From Magnetovibrio blakemorei (GTDB lineage Bacteria > Pseudomonadota > Alphaproteobacteria > Rhodospirillales > Magnetovibrionaceae), in NCBI RefSeq assembly GCF_001746755.1, contig NZ_MCGG01000007.1:1-58303 (forward strand): a stretch of DNA of 58,303 nt. Reading direction: 5' to 3'. Under the pieces are notes generated by a model. It ran no database searches. It was not told the DNA's origin and saw only the letters and a program-made list of their open reading frames with translations. Positions within the stretch are counted from its first letter, which is position 1; every line of letters begins with the position of its first letter. The position numbers were made by a program, and so were the translations under genes. This document shows positions 20,338 to 28,986 of this stretch, piece after piece.

Positions 20338-20796
20338 ATGACCCCAACCATCCGCCCCCTCAAAACCACCGACGAATCCGCGTGGCGGGCGTTGTGGGCT
20401 GGGTATTTGGACTTTTATGAGAACCCGGATTTGGATCCTAAAATCACGGACAACACCTGGGCGATGCTGGCTGGGGAGCGCGGAGATGTGTTTGGCTTGG
20501 TGGCGGAGTTGGACGGTCGGGTCGTTGGCATTGTCAACAGCATCGTGCACGCCAACACTTTGATCGATAAGCCGATTTGTTATTTGGAGGACTTGTTTGT
20601 TTCTCCCGACGTGCGCGGGCAGGGGGCCGGGCGGGCGTTGATTGAGGGCGTTGTTGCGCGGGCCGAGCAAGAGGGTTGGGGCCAAGTTTATTGGCGCACG
20701 GCCACCAACAACCCGGCGCGGGTGTTGTACGATCAAGTTGGCGAAGTTATCGACTTTGTGACCTATGTGCGAAAACTGGGTGTGCAGACCGTTTAA
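20338..20796 (+). CDS. GNAT-family N-acetyltransferase
   Basis: A 152-residue single-domain acyltransferase that would use acetyl-CoA; the substrate is unknown. The acetyl-CoA loop is VRGQGAGRAL (about 101-110) after LEDLFVSPD, and the C-terminal TATNNPARVLYDQVGEVIDF-type strand is typical of motif B. There is no strong ribosome site. It lies directly upstream of arsR, whose promoter overlaps the gap after its stop, and is probably transcribed separately. Confidence 0.85.
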   Translation: MTPTIRPLKTTDESAWRALWAGYLDFYENPDLDPKITDNTWAMLAGERGDVFGLVAELDGRVVGIVNSIVHANTLIDKPICYLEDLFVSPDVRGQGAGRALIEGVVARAEQEGWGQVYWRTATNNPARVLYDQVGEVIDFVTYVRKLGVQTV

Positions 20797-20801
20797 AGCG
20801 C

Positions 20802-20836
20802 TTGACTCATCGTATCATTTCTATATATCTAGAAAT
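20802..20836 (+). promoter_or_regulatory. arsRM promoter with palindromic operator; probably leaderless
   Basis: TTGACT at 20802-20807 and TATATC at 20824-20829 are spaced by 16 bases. A palindrome (ATTTCTA, six bases, TAGAAAT; 20817-20836) covers the -10 box and ends one base before the arsR ATG. Start of transcription would fall at about 20836-20837, so the mRNA should begin at or within a base of the start codon. ArsR bound here would block RNA polymerase, giving feedback control released by arsenite. Confidence 0.6.
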
Positions 20837-21157
20837 ATGGATAAATCAGAAACCATCGCGGCCCTCGCGGCCTTGGCGCACGACACCCGTTTGGACGTGT
20901 TTCGTTTGCTGATCAAAGCCGGACCAGACGGTTTGGCGGTCGGGCGCATCGGGGACGCCTTGAACGTACCGCCCGCCACGCTCAATCACCATCTGGCGCA
21001 GCTCAAGCAAGCGGGGCTGGTGCTGTGCGTGCGCGACGGGCGCAAATTGATCCACCGTGCGGACTACGCGCGGATGGAGGGGATGATGAGTTATCTGATG
21101 GAAAATTGCTGCACGGGCAGTGCTTGCGCCCCAACTTCTCACTCAAACGAGGCCTGA
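20837..21157 (+). CDS. arsR: ArsR-family arsenic-responsive repressor
   Basis: A 106-residue winged-helix repressor. The helix-turn-helix region is ALNVPPATLNHHLAQLKQAGLV. The classical CxC metal site in the DNA-binding helix is absent. A C-terminal cluster (Cys91, Cys92, Cys97 in NCCTGSAC) resembles the Cys95-Cys96-Cys102 site known in the Acidithiobacillus ferrooxidans ArsR, so arsenite binding at the C-terminus is likely. I chose the ATG right after the operator; an earlier in-frame codon lies inside the GNAT gene. arsM begins one base after its stop. Confidence 0.9.
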   Translation: MDKSETIAALAALAHDTRLDVFRLLIKAGPDGLAVGRIGDALNVPPATLNHHLAQLKQAGLVLCVRDGRKLIHRADYARMEGMMSYLMENCCTGSACAPTSHSNEA

Positions 21158-21158
21158 C

Positions 21159-22016
21159 ATGAGCGAACACACTTCTCAAGACCATACCGTGCGCACAACC
21201 GTGCGGGAAAACTACGCCAAAATCGCCGAAAGCGGTGGCAATTCTGGCTGTTGTGGACCGACGACGGGCGGCGGCAGCAGTTGCTGCGGCCCGGCGGATG
21301 ATGCGGAAATCCCCAGCGCCGAACAGATGAGTGCCTTTTTCGGCTACAGCGCTCAGGAAATGGCTTTGGTGCCCGAAGGCGCAAATTTGGGTCTCGGTTG
21401 CGGCAACCCCCAAGCCATCGCCGCCATGAAAGCGGGCGAGGTGGTGATCGATTTGGGTTCAGGTGCCGGATTTGATGCGTTTTTGGCGGCGGGTAAAGTG
21501 GGTTCAGGCGGGCGCGTTATCGGCATCGATATGACCCACGAAATGCTCAATAAAGCCCGCAGCAATGCCGAAAAGGGTGGTTATAACAACGTTGAGTTCC
21601 GCCTTGGCGAAATCGAATACCTGCCCATAGCTGACAATACGGCCGACGTCATTATTTCCAACTGCGTCATCAATTTATCGCCCAACAAGCCCCAGGTGCT
21701 TTCTGAGGCCTTCCGCGTGCTGAAGCCAGGCGGCCGTTTGGCGATTTCCGATGTGGTCGCCACCGCGCCGTTCCCCGACGATTTTAAAGATGACGACCAT
21801 CTGCTGTCGGGCTGCGTCACCGGGGCCAGTCTGGTGAGTGAGATGCAAACGTGGCTGGAGGCTGCGGGCTTCACAAAAGTGTTGATTGATATCAAGGAAG
21901 AAAGCCGCGAAGGTATCGCAGACTGGGCGCCGGGGCGAGGCGTCGAAAACTACGTGGTGTCGGCGATTATTACGGGCGTCAAACCGGGTGGATGCTGCGG
22001 CGGGGGAACGTGTTGA
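21159..22016 (+). CDS. arsM: Arsenite S-adenosylmethionine methyltransferase
   Basis: Methylates As(III) to methylated and volatile arsenicals as a detoxification step. It is 285 residues long. The SAM site is VIDLGSGAGFDAF (about 96-108). Cysteines expected to hold arsenite are present: Cys81 (GLGCG), Cys169 (IISNCVINLS) and Cys219 (LLSGCVTGA). There are also paired cysteines near the N-terminus (31-32 and 42-43) and at the end (279-280 and 285), common in bacterial members. It forms a two-gene operon with arsR; no arsB, acr3 or arsC is in the window. Confidence 0.94.
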   Translation: MSEHTSQDHTVRTTVRENYAKIAESGGNSGCCGPTTGGGSSCCGPADDAEIPSAEQMSAFFGYSAQEMALVPEGANLGLGCGNPQAIAAMKAGEVVIDLGSGAGFDAFLAAGKVGSGGRVIGIDMTHEMLNKARSNAEKGGYNNVEFRLGEIEYLPIADNTADVIISNCVINLSPNKPQVLSEAFRVLKPGGRLAISDVVATAPFPDDFKDDDHLLSGCVTGASLVSEMQTWLEAAGFTKVLIDIKEESREGIADWAPGRGVENYVVSAIITGVKPGGCCGGGTC

Positions 22017-22061
22017 GTGCGGACTGTTGACGCAAAGCTTATGAGGCTATAGTCAGTTCTT

Positions 22062-23027
22062 ATGGAACCAGAAATAAAACAAAAACACCGCCATCCGGAA
22101 AAGCGCAATCTTCCGGACAAGCCCAGCCCGCGCAAACCAGCGTGGATACGGGTGAAGGCCCCGACGTCGAAAGAATACGGCGAAACCCGGCGGTTGATGC
22201 GTGAAAAGAACCTCCACACCGTGTGTGAAGAGGCGGCGTGCCCCAACATCGGGGAATGCTGGTCCGCCAAGCATGCGACCGTGATGATTTTGGGCGAAAT
22301 TTGCACCCGCGCGTGCGCCTTTTGCAACGTCACCACGGGCAAGCCGAATGCGTTGGATGTGATGGAGCCGGAAAACACCGGCATCGCGGCTCGTGAAATG
22401 GGCTTGAAGCACATGGTCATCACGTCCGTCGACCGGGATGATTTGGCGGACGGCGGGGCGGAGCAGTTCGCCCGTTCGATCCAAAAGGTCCACGAACTGT
22501 CGCCGGGCACCACCGTCGAAGTGCTGACCCCTGACTTTCGCCACAAAGATGGTGCGTTGGAAATCGTCATCGCCGCGCGTCCCGACGTGTTTAACCACAA
22601 TTTGGAAACCGTGCCGGGGCTGTATCCGCAAATCCGTCCGGGGGCCCGGTATTTTCATTCCCTGCGCTTGTTGGACCGGGCCAAGGAAATCGACCCGCTG
22701 GTGTTCACCAAGTCGGGCCTGATGGTGGGCTTGGGCGAAACCCGCGAACAGGTTTTGCAGGTGATGGACGACATGCGCTCCGCCAACATCGATTTTTTGA
22801 CCATCGGCCAATACTTGCAGCCGACCCCCAAGCACGTCGCCGTGGACCGCTTTGTGACGCCCGAAGAGTTTGACGAATACAAACGGGTCGCGCTGTCCAA
22901 GGGCTTTTTGCATGTGGCGTCCACGCCCATGACCCGGTCGAGCTATCACGCCGACAAAGACTTCACGGCGCTTAAAGCCGCCAGAACCGCCCAGTTAGAG
23001 GCCGCCTTGGCCAAGCAAAAGGGCTAA
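22062..23027 (+). CDS. lipA: Lipoyl synthase
   Basis: Radical-SAM enzyme that inserts two sulfurs into protein-bound octanoyl groups, making the lipoate used by PdhB and PdhC. It is 321 residues long. The auxiliary cluster cysteines are 55, 60 and 66 ([12 protein letters not shown]); the SAM cluster is Cys81, 85 and 88 (CTRACAFC); the C-terminal RSSYHAD supplies the serine ligand. ratA begins two bases after the stop, so the two are co-transcribed. The gene is separated from lpd by the arsenic block. Confidence 0.97.
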   Translation: MEPEIKQKHRHPEKRNLPDKPSPRKPAWIRVKAPTSKEYGETRRLMREKNLHTVCEEAACPNIGECWSAKHATVMILGEICTRACAFCNVTTGKPNALDVMEPENTGIAAREMGLKHMVITSVDRDDLADGGAEQFARSIQKVHELSPGTTVEVLTPDFRHKDGALEIVIAARPDVFNHNLETVPGLYPQIRPGARYFHSLRLLDRAKEIDPLVFTKSGLMVGLGETREQVLQVMDDMRSANIDFLTIGQYLQPTPKHVAVDRFVTPEEFDEYKRVALSKGFLHVASTPMTRSSYHADKDFTALKAARTAQLEAALAKQKG

Positions 23028-23029
23028 GC

Positions 23030-23464
23030 ATGGCGTCTTATAGTGAAACACGACGCCTCGAGGGCTTGAGCGCCGAGCAGATGTTCGATTTGGTGCTGGA
23101 CGTCGCCAAGTACCCGGAATTCCTGCCCTGGTGTGTGGCTACCCGAGTGAAATCTAGGTCCGAGACCGAAATGGTCGCCGACATGGCGGTGGGCTTTAAG
23201 ATGCTGCGGGAAAAATACACCTCGCACGTCCATTGGGACCGACCTCATCACATCCACATCAAAGACGCGGGCGGACCGTTCAAGTTTTTGGAAACGGATT
23301 GGCTGTTTCGAGATACCGAAGGTGGCTGTGAAATCGATTTCCGCATCGATTTTGAATTCAGATCAGCGCTTTTGGAAAGCGTCATGGGGCGCATCTTCAC
23401 CGAAGCCGCACACAAAATGATGGCGGCCTTCGTTACCCGCGCCAAAGATATATATTTAATTTAA
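23030..23464 (+). CDS. RatA/COQ10 family START-domain protein
   Basis: A 144-residue START-like lipid-binding protein. Typical stretches are MFDLVLDVAKYPEFLPWC, VGFKMLREKYTS and FRSALLESVMGRIFTEAAHKMMAAFVTRA. Homologues either assist ubiquinone function (COQ10) or, in E. coli, act on the ribosome (RatA); in alphaproteobacteria next to lipA the COQ10-like role seems likelier, by inference. It converges on pncC with a two-base gap and no terminator. Confidence 0.88.
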   Translation: MASYSETRRLEGLSAEQMFDLVLDVAKYPEFLPWCVATRVKSRSETEMVADMAVGFKMLREKYTSHVHWDRPHHIHIKDAGGPFKFLETDWLFRDTEGGCEIDFRIDFEFRSALLESVMGRIFTEAAHKMMAAFVTRAKDIYLI

Positions 23465-23466
23465 TA

Positions 23467-23964
23467 TCAACCTTCTACCGCGCAACAATTCAGAAGTAAC
23501 TTTAACCCGCTTTCGACCGCTTGGATACGCACGCGGTCTCGGTCGCCTTTGAAAACATGGCGCTCATGGCGGGTCGCAAAGCCTTTGCGGGCACACGCGA
23601 TGTGCACCAGACCGACGGGCTTTTCCGCGCTGCCGCCGCCGGGGCCGGCGATGCCGGTGACCGACAGGCTCAAATCAGCGTTAGAATGGGCCAGGGCCCC
23701 TTCGGCCATGTCACGGGCGACTTCTTCGCTGACCGCACCGACGGTGTCGAACAAAGGTGCCGGAACGCCCAGCATCTGGGTTTTGGCTTCATTGGTGTAG
23801 GTGACAAATCCGCGTTCAAACACACTTGATGATCCCGCGACCGAGGTGATGCACCCACTGATCAGGCCACCGGTGCACGATTCAGCCACCGTCAGCTTGA
23901 GATTGGCTTCTTTGCAGGCTTCCAACAGGTCTTCGGCCATTACGTAGAGAATTTCGGGGAACAT
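23467..23964 (-). CDS. pncC: CinA-type nicotinamide-nucleotide amidohydrolase
   Basis: A stand-alone C-terminal CinA domain (165 residues) that deamidates NMN to NaMN in NAD recycling. Motifs: TVAESCTGGLIS, AVSEEVARDMAEGA and VTGIAGPGGGSAEKPVGLV. The N-terminal MoaB-like half found in full CinA is absent, as in many alphaproteobacteria. I chose the ATG two bases after the pgpA stop; a start 45 codons earlier would run through pgpA in another frame. It is translated behind pgpA in one operon. Confidence 0.92.
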   Translation of the reverse strand: MFPEILYVMAEDLLEACKEANLKLTVAESCTGGLISGCITSVAGSSSVFERGFVTYTNEAKTQMLGVPAPLFDTVGAVSEEVARDMAEGALAHSNADLSLSVTGIAGPGGGSAEKPVGLVHIACARKGFATRHERHVFKGDRDRVRIQAVESGLKLLLNCCAVEG

Positions 23965-23966
23965 GG

Positions 23967-24530
23967 TCACAGCCCCCATCCGGTAACATACGTTTCCCCA
24001 TACACCATCAGCAGGGCCAAAACGGCCAAGCCCACAAGGCCCGCCAACACATCGTCGATCATCACCCCCCAAGCCCCGCCAATGGTCCGGTCTGCCCACG
24101 ATATGGGCCAGGGTTTAAAGACGTCGAAGAGGCGAAACAAAACAAACCCGATGGCGTAAGCGACCGGGTCCAAGGGGGCTGCCAGCAACACAATCCACAT
24201 CCCGACCACTTCGTCGATAACAATCGCGCCGGGATCGTGGTCCCCGCTTTTGTCCATGTAAACCTTGCTGGCCCATAGTCCGACCAGAAAAATCACTAAG
24301 GTGGCAACGCCCAGCGCGTACAGTCCGCCGATTTTCACCAACACCCAGGCAAACGGTAGCGCCCCCAACGAGCCCCACGTGCCCGGTGCCTTGGGCAGAT
24401 AACCCGCCCCAAACCAGGTGGCCAGCAAAACGCCAGGGTGTTCCAGACTCGGCCGCACGTGAGGAGCTCTGGGAGCAAGACCAGACGGGGATTCGGGCGT
24501 GGGCGTGGGTTCTTGGGTAAACTTAATCAT
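23967..24530 (-). CDS. pgpA: Phosphatidylglycerophosphatase A
   Basis: Inner-membrane phosphatase that converts phosphatidylglycerophosphate to phosphatidylglycerol. It is 187 residues long. A Pro-rich cytoplasmic N-terminus precedes the core with ATWFGAGYLPKAPGTWGSL, VIDEVVGMW and RLFDVFKPWPISWADR, and about four membrane segments. The first of a two-gene operon with pncC. Its promoter must lie in the 450-base gap shared with the M23 gene. Confidence 0.95.
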   Translation of the reverse strand: MIKFTQEPTPTPESPSGLAPRAPHVRPSLEHPGVLLATWFGAGYLPKAPGTWGSLGALPFAWVLVKIGGLYALGVATLVIFLVGLWASKVYMDKSGDHDPGAIVIDEVVGMWIVLLAAPLDPVAYAIGFVLFRLFDVFKPWPISWADRTIGGAWGVMIDDVLAGLVGLAVLALLMVYGETYVTGWGL

Positions 24531-24983
24531 CGCAAAACCTCGATCCGTTTCTCAATATTGTTGCCAACGGAGGCGCTGAGCGTGAGCACAGATTAACCTC
24601 TTGGGAGACAGGCACAAGGACAGAGTTGTAAGTTTACAATGATTTTAAAGTATTGCCGCAGGCCCAGATTGAAGGAGCAACCCTCTGAAATGAAAGTTAT
24701 TTTTCGCACTCTGCACAGATTGTGGCCGCGTAAAAAAAACACCTGAACAAGCCGAATTCGCTTGCCACTCCTGGTCTGGACAGATACGTTTTTACTGCGT
24801 CATAGGACTTGATCATCACAAGCGCTGTTTTTCGCTTTGTGAAATGGATTTATGCAGCAGCGGGGGTGCCTCCCGAATACAAGAATATTAACACTCGGTC
24901 ATTGCCGAGAGGGTTGTTTTTGTGTTTTTAGGTCAAACAGAAAGGCGTGTGCCTATTCGGTGCGCAAAGGGAAACAAAAGTGA
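24531..24983. other. Divergent intergenic region, 453 bases
   Basis: No coding sequence seen. It must hold the promoters of pgpA (minus) and of the M23/bactofilin operon (plus). Structures visible on the plus strand: CACAAGCG paired with CGCTTTGTG with one bulge (24817-24841), CGGG/CCCG around 24860-24875, and CTCGG-6-CCGAG (24894-24909) followed by a T-rich stretch like a weak terminator. The last would attenuate a transcript entering the M23 gene or end a short leader RNA. Confidence 0.4.
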
Positions 24984-26336
24984 ATGACTGACGATCGTCA
25001 GAAAAGCTTTAAGACGGGGCCGCATTCCTTTTCTGCGTCATCTGCGTTCGCGTCGGCCAAACGCTGGGCCGATGACCGCCTTGCTCTGGTTTTTCCTTAC
25101 AAACAAATCGTCTATCGTTCACACGGCAAAGCTTCTTGCCTGAATCTGACCTCCCGCCTGCAAGGTTCTATTGCAGGCGTTTTGTTAATTGTTGCAGGTT
25201 GGGTTGCGTTTACATCGGGCAGCATGCTCAACCATGATCTTGAATTGACCGCCAAAGACGCGCAAATCGCCAATGTCCGGGTGGCCTATCGCTCTTTGCT
25301 GGGCGAAGTCGCGGATTATCAAAAACGTTTTTCCAGCGTTGTGAACAATTTGGAAACCAATCATGAGATGATGTTGGAGTTGGCAGGGCAGAACTCGCGC
25401 CTGCAAAAAGACCTCAAGTCTTTAAGCTCGTCGCGTAAAGAACGTGCCGAAGTCGAGCAAACCCGCATCACCATGACCGAACATCTCGATAGCGTTGAAA
25501 GCCAGATGCAGTCCTTGGCACAACGCAATTTCTCTCTTAAAGACGACATGTCCACCATCGAAACGGATTTGCAGGATGCTTTGACCCAGCGCAACACTGC
25601 GCTGATGGAAAGCACGCAGATGCGTCGCGACATCAAGGTTCTGGAAAACAAACTGGTGAACCTTGAAGAAAAGGAAAACACCACCGTCGAGCGTTTGACC
25701 ACCCAGGCGGAAATGTTCATCACCAGTATGGAGCTTCTGATTGAAACGGCTGGACTGGACGTCGACGATTTGATGGCCGGTGATGATGCCTTGGTGGCGG
25801 GGCAAGGCGGACCGTTTATCGCCTTGCAAGGCGATGGTCGTCCCGCGGGTCGCTTGAAAGCGAAATTGCAGAACCTTGAAAACCGCTTGGCCTATTCCGA
25901 TAGCTTGCAATCCGTGGTCAAGAAAATGCCTTTTGCGGTGCCGCTTCAAGGCTTTTACATGACGTCAAAATTTGGTAAACGTCGTGACCCGGTGAACCAC
26001 AAGTGGTCCATGCATTATGGCTTGGACTTTGGGTCTTCGCCGCATGCGGCGGTGTATGTGACAGCCCCTGGTAAGGTCACGTATGCGGGCTGGAAGGGCA
26101 GTTTCGGCAAAATGGTCGAGGTTGACCACGGGGCGGGGATTAAGACCCGTTATGGTCACATGAGCAAAGTCACAGTTAAAACGGGACAAATGATCAATTT
26201 CGGGGATAAGGTCGGCGTGATCGGTAACACCGGTCGCAGCACAGGCAAACACGTTCATTATGAAATTTTGTTCCGCGACAAGGCCCTCGATCCCATGAAA
26301 TTTATCAAGGCAGGACGTTATGTTTTCAAAGAATAA
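24984..26336 (+). CDS. M23 peptidoglycan endopeptidase with coiled coil
   Basis: A 450-residue bitopic membrane protein: cytoplasmic N-terminus (about 60 residues), one membrane helix (RLQGSIAGVLLIVAGWVAF), a long periplasmic coiled coil (about 85-250), and a LytM domain. Zinc ligands are His344 and Asp348 (HYGLD) and His425 (HVH), with catalytic His392 (RYGHM), so it should be an active D,D-endopeptidase. Its end overlaps the bactofilin start by 17 bases, meaning tight co-expression. In other bacteria M23 proteins of this shape work with bactofilins to shape the cell. Confidence 0.93.
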   Translation: MTDDRQKSFKTGPHSFSASSAFASAKRWADDRLALVFPYKQIVYRSHGKASCLNLTSRLQGSIAGVLLIVAGWVAFTSGSMLNHDLELTAKDAQIANVRVAYRSLLGEVADYQKRFSSVVNNLETNHEMMLELAGQNSRLQKDLKSLSSSRKERAEVEQTRITMTEHLDSVESQMQSLAQRNFSLKDDMSTIETDLQDALTQRNTALMESTQMRRDIKVLENKLVNLEEKENTTVERLTTQAEMFITSMELLIETAGLDVDDLMAGDDALVAGQGGPFIALQGDGRPAGRLKAKLQNLENRLAYSDSLQSVVKKMPFAVPLQGFYMTSKFGKRRDPVNHKWSMHYGLDFGSSPHAAVYVTAPGKVTYAGWKGSFGKMVEVDHGAGIKTRYGHMSKVTVKTGQMINFGDKVGVIGNTGRSTGKHVHYEILFRDKALDPMKFIKAGRYVFKE

Positions 26337-26898
26337 AAAAACCCAACAGGCTTCCAATGCCCAACCCCGTTCGGTTCCGTCCATCATCAGTGCGGATTTA
26401 AAGATCGTCGGCGATCTGTCCAGCACCGGTGAAATTCAAATTGACGGTGAAGTGACCGGTGACATCCGTTCCAAGGTCTTGCTGGTCGGGGAAACGGCGT
26501 CTGTGCGCGGTGAAATCCGCGCAGAAACGGTACGTGTGCACGGTCATGTGAACGGCCAAATTAAGGCCACCTATGTCAATTTGGCCAAGTCCGCGCACGT
26601 GGTTGGTGACATCTTGCATGAAAACTTGTCGATCCAGGAAGGGGCGTTCTTGGAAGGTCACATCACGCATATGAGTGAGCAACAGGTTCGCGATTCAGCC
26701 GTTCACCCGATCGATGCCTCAAAACCTGCTGAAGACCGGGTGAATTTGGTGGTTAAGGGCGGCAGTGCAACGCAGCAAAAGCCGCAAGCTCAGAACGTCC
26801 AGAAAACTGAGGCTGTTAAGGTAGAAGCAACGGCGGCCGACGGCGACGACAAGTCCAAACCCGCAGATCCGCTAGCCAAAGCGGCAACCGCCGGATAA
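26320..26898 (+). CDS. Bactofilin
   Basis: Polymer-forming cytoskeletal protein of 192 residues. The central beta-helix domain (about 20-125) shows the repeating short strands of the family: IISADLKIVGDLSSTGEIQ, then DGEVTGDIRSKVLLVG, VRGEIRAETVRVHGHVNG. A short basic N-terminus may serve membrane attachment; the C-terminal 60 residues are low-complexity and charged. It overlaps the upstream M23 gene, which fits the known functional link between bactofilin scaffolds and LytM hydrolases. Confidence 0.94.
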   Translation: MFSKNKKTQQASNAQPRSVPSIISADLKIVGDLSSTGEIQIDGEVTGDIRSKVLLVGETASVRGEIRAETVRVHGHVNGQIKATYVNLAKSAHVVGDILHENLSIQEGAFLEGHITHMSEQQVRDSAVHPIDASKPAEDRVNLVVKGGSATQQKPQAQNVQKTEAVKVEATAADGDDKSKPADPLAKAATAG

Positions 26899-26949
26899 AT
26901 CATCCTCTTTTGGTTCTAAAGCTCATTTCCGCGTGAGCATGACCGCGCG

Positions 26950-28986
26950 TCAGCGCGTGTCTTGTTGCGCCAAGCGTTGAGCGCCATCCTGAGAAGGGGC
27001 GTCCTGGGCCGTCTGGGTTGCGCGGTAGACGCCTAAGTTTTCCAGAACCCGTTGCACATAGTTGCGCGTTTCCGAATACGGAATCATTTCCACCCAATCG
27101 ATGATATCGACCTCGGCGTTGCGAGGATCGCCAAAGCTACGCATCCAGGTCTTCACCCGGTGTGGCCCGGCGTTGTAGGCGGCCAGCGCCATCGGGTACG
27201 AGCCCTTGAACTGCTCAACCATGTCGGCCAAATAAACTTGGCCAATGATCAAATTGTAGTGGGGATCGTTGAGCAGTTTGTCGCGGGAATAGGGGATGCG
27301 ATTGTCTTTGGCGACTTTTTGGGCGGTCGCGGGCATCACCTGCATCAATCCCCGCGCTCCGGCATGGCTTTGGGCCTCCGCATAAAAGGCGCTTTCTTGA
27401 CGAATCACGGCCAACACCAAGGGGGTCTCGACGGTGTTCCCGCTTTTGGGTTGGGGGGGCGTCAGGCGTGGATAGCCCAAGGCACCCAAAGGAACGCCGG
27501 CCTGTTCCGATTCCTTGGCGATTTTTACCGCCAGATCGGGACGTCCATGGGTGCTGGCGAACGCGGCGGCCAAATGCTTCCACCCTGGCGTGTCGCTGCT
27601 GTCAGCCAACCCCAACACCAAGGTGCGCATGCGATCTTGCAAGCCCAATTGGGACAACACGACCACGGCTTTGCTGATGGGGTGGGCGGTGAAATTGGCG
27701 GTATCGGTTTTGGTCGGGCTGGGCAGGGACAACGGCCCGGTGATGGACTGACCCAGGCGCGCCCGCGCCAACTGCCCGTAATAGGTGGTGGAAAACTCTG
27801 CAGCGCGGTTCAACATGGTTTGGGCTTGCTGCTTTTGCCCCAGATCGCTGGCGGCACGGGCCGACCAATAGGCCCCACGGGCGACGCTGATGGGGTAGCT
27901 GACGGCGTTCAGCATGTTGTTGAAATGCTTTTTCGCGCTGGTTGGGTCTTTCAAAAAACGCAACGCAATCCAGCCCGATATCCATTCGGCATCCGAATAC
28001 TCGGCGGCATCGTCAGGGCTCAGGCCGTGCTGGCTGGTGATGGCGTAAGCGCTTTTCGGCTGGTTGTCTTGCAACATGTTCCGGGCGACGATGGCGCGCT
28101 CTTTCCACCATTTGTCGGGCCGAATAGGGTCGCCGTGGATATCCTTGAACATCTCCGCCGCTTCGTCGGAACGGCCTTTGCGTCGCCGCCAGCGCAATCG
28201 TTCATAGACCAACCCCGGATCATTGGCCAATTCAGGGGCTGATTTGATCACATCGGCGATGGCTTTGTCGACGTTGCCTTTTCTTTGTTGCAGCGACAAG
28301 CGGGCGACGGCCAACTTTCGGGTTTTTTTGTCGACCTTCCACATTTGGCGTTGGGCGGGCCAAGCGCGCTCTTCCCAAATGAGACGATCCAGACGGTCCA
28401 AATCGTCTTGGTCGGTGATGAATTCTCTATACTGGCGATAAACGTGGTCTTCTTCGCTTTTGGTGAAGTTTCCAGCAACCCAGATGGCGCGGATGTCTTT
28501 GATGGCCTGAGGCTTTGCCACTTTATTTTTGCCCGCCAAGCTCAGCTGGGCTTCGGCCTTGCGCAATTTGCCCAAGGTCGATACCGGACCGCCCATGGTC
28601 TTGAACCAGTCCAGGGTTTCTGTCGCGCTCAGACTGGACGGCATGGTTTCTTCGGCGCGTTTGAGCATGGCGTCGCGCTGTGGCCAGCCTTGGTATTGCA
28701 CCAAAAAGGGTTTGAGATCCTTAAACGTCGCGGGCGTATTGGCCGCCGTTAAATAGCTCCACACCAAGGCCCGCACCAGATCAGGGTTTTTAAGCAGACG
28801 AATGAGCTTCAGCGCGTCCTTGAAACGGTTGCGATCGATGGCGGTGAAGACCGCTTGAACGGTTTTGGCGTCTGCGCTGATGGCTTTCTCGGCAAATGCC
28901 GACTGCGGTGCGGCCGCGAACAGCAGCCCCACAAGACAAAGCACCGCCCACCCCCCCAGTTTGCGGGGGAACGCGAACGACCTCAT
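26950..28986 (-). CDS. slt: Soluble lytic murein transglycosylase
   Basis: Exported enzyme that cleaves the glycan strand of peptidoglycan to 1,6-anhydro products. About 678 residues: signal peptide (ending AAPQSAFA), a long helical superhelix (U and L domains, about 35-500), and the C-terminal SLT domain with catalytic Glu in VIRQESAFY, AGARGLMQVMPATA and ALAAYNAGPHRVKTW. I chose the ATG that starts the signal peptide, preceded by AGGGA; an ATG 12 codons earlier is possible. Divergent from dapA, as in relatives. Confidence 0.94.
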   Translation of the reverse strand: MRSFAFPRKLGGWAVLCLVGLLFAAAPQSAFAEKAISADAKTVQAVFTAIDRNRFKDALKLIRLLKNPDLVRALVWSYLTAANTPATFKDLKPFLVQYQGWPQRDAMLKRAEETMPSSLSATETLDWFKTMGGPVSTLGKLRKAEAQLSLAGKNKVAKPQAIKDIRAIWVAGNFTKSEEDHVYRQYREFITDQDDLDRLDRLIWEERAWPAQRQMWKVDKKTRKLAVARLSLQQRKGNVDKAIADVIKSAPELANDPGLVYERLRWRRRKGRSDEAAEMFKDIHGDPIRPDKWWKERAIVARNMLQDNQPKSAYAITSQHGLSPDDAAEYSDAEWISGWIALRFLKDPTSAKKHFNNMLNAVSYPISVARGAYWSARAASDLGQKQQAQTMLNRAAEFSTTYYGQLARARLGQSITGPLSLPSPTKTDTANFTAHPISKAVVVLSQLGLQDRMRTLVLGLADSSDTPGWKHLAAAFASTHGRPDLAVKIAKESEQAGVPLGALGYPRLTPPQPKSGNTVETPLVLAVIRQESAFYAEAQSHAGARGLMQVMPATAQKVAKDNRIPYSRDKLLNDPHYNLIIGQVYLADMVEQFKGSYPMALAAYNAGPHRVKTWMRSFGDPRNAEVDIIDWVEMIPYSETRNYVQRVLENLGVYRATQTAQDAPSQDGAQRLAQQDTR

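Noticed and set aside
27052-28242. Open frame of 396 codons antisense to slt
   Set aside because: Shadow of the transglycosylase gene; Gly/His/Gln-rich, no recognisable domain.
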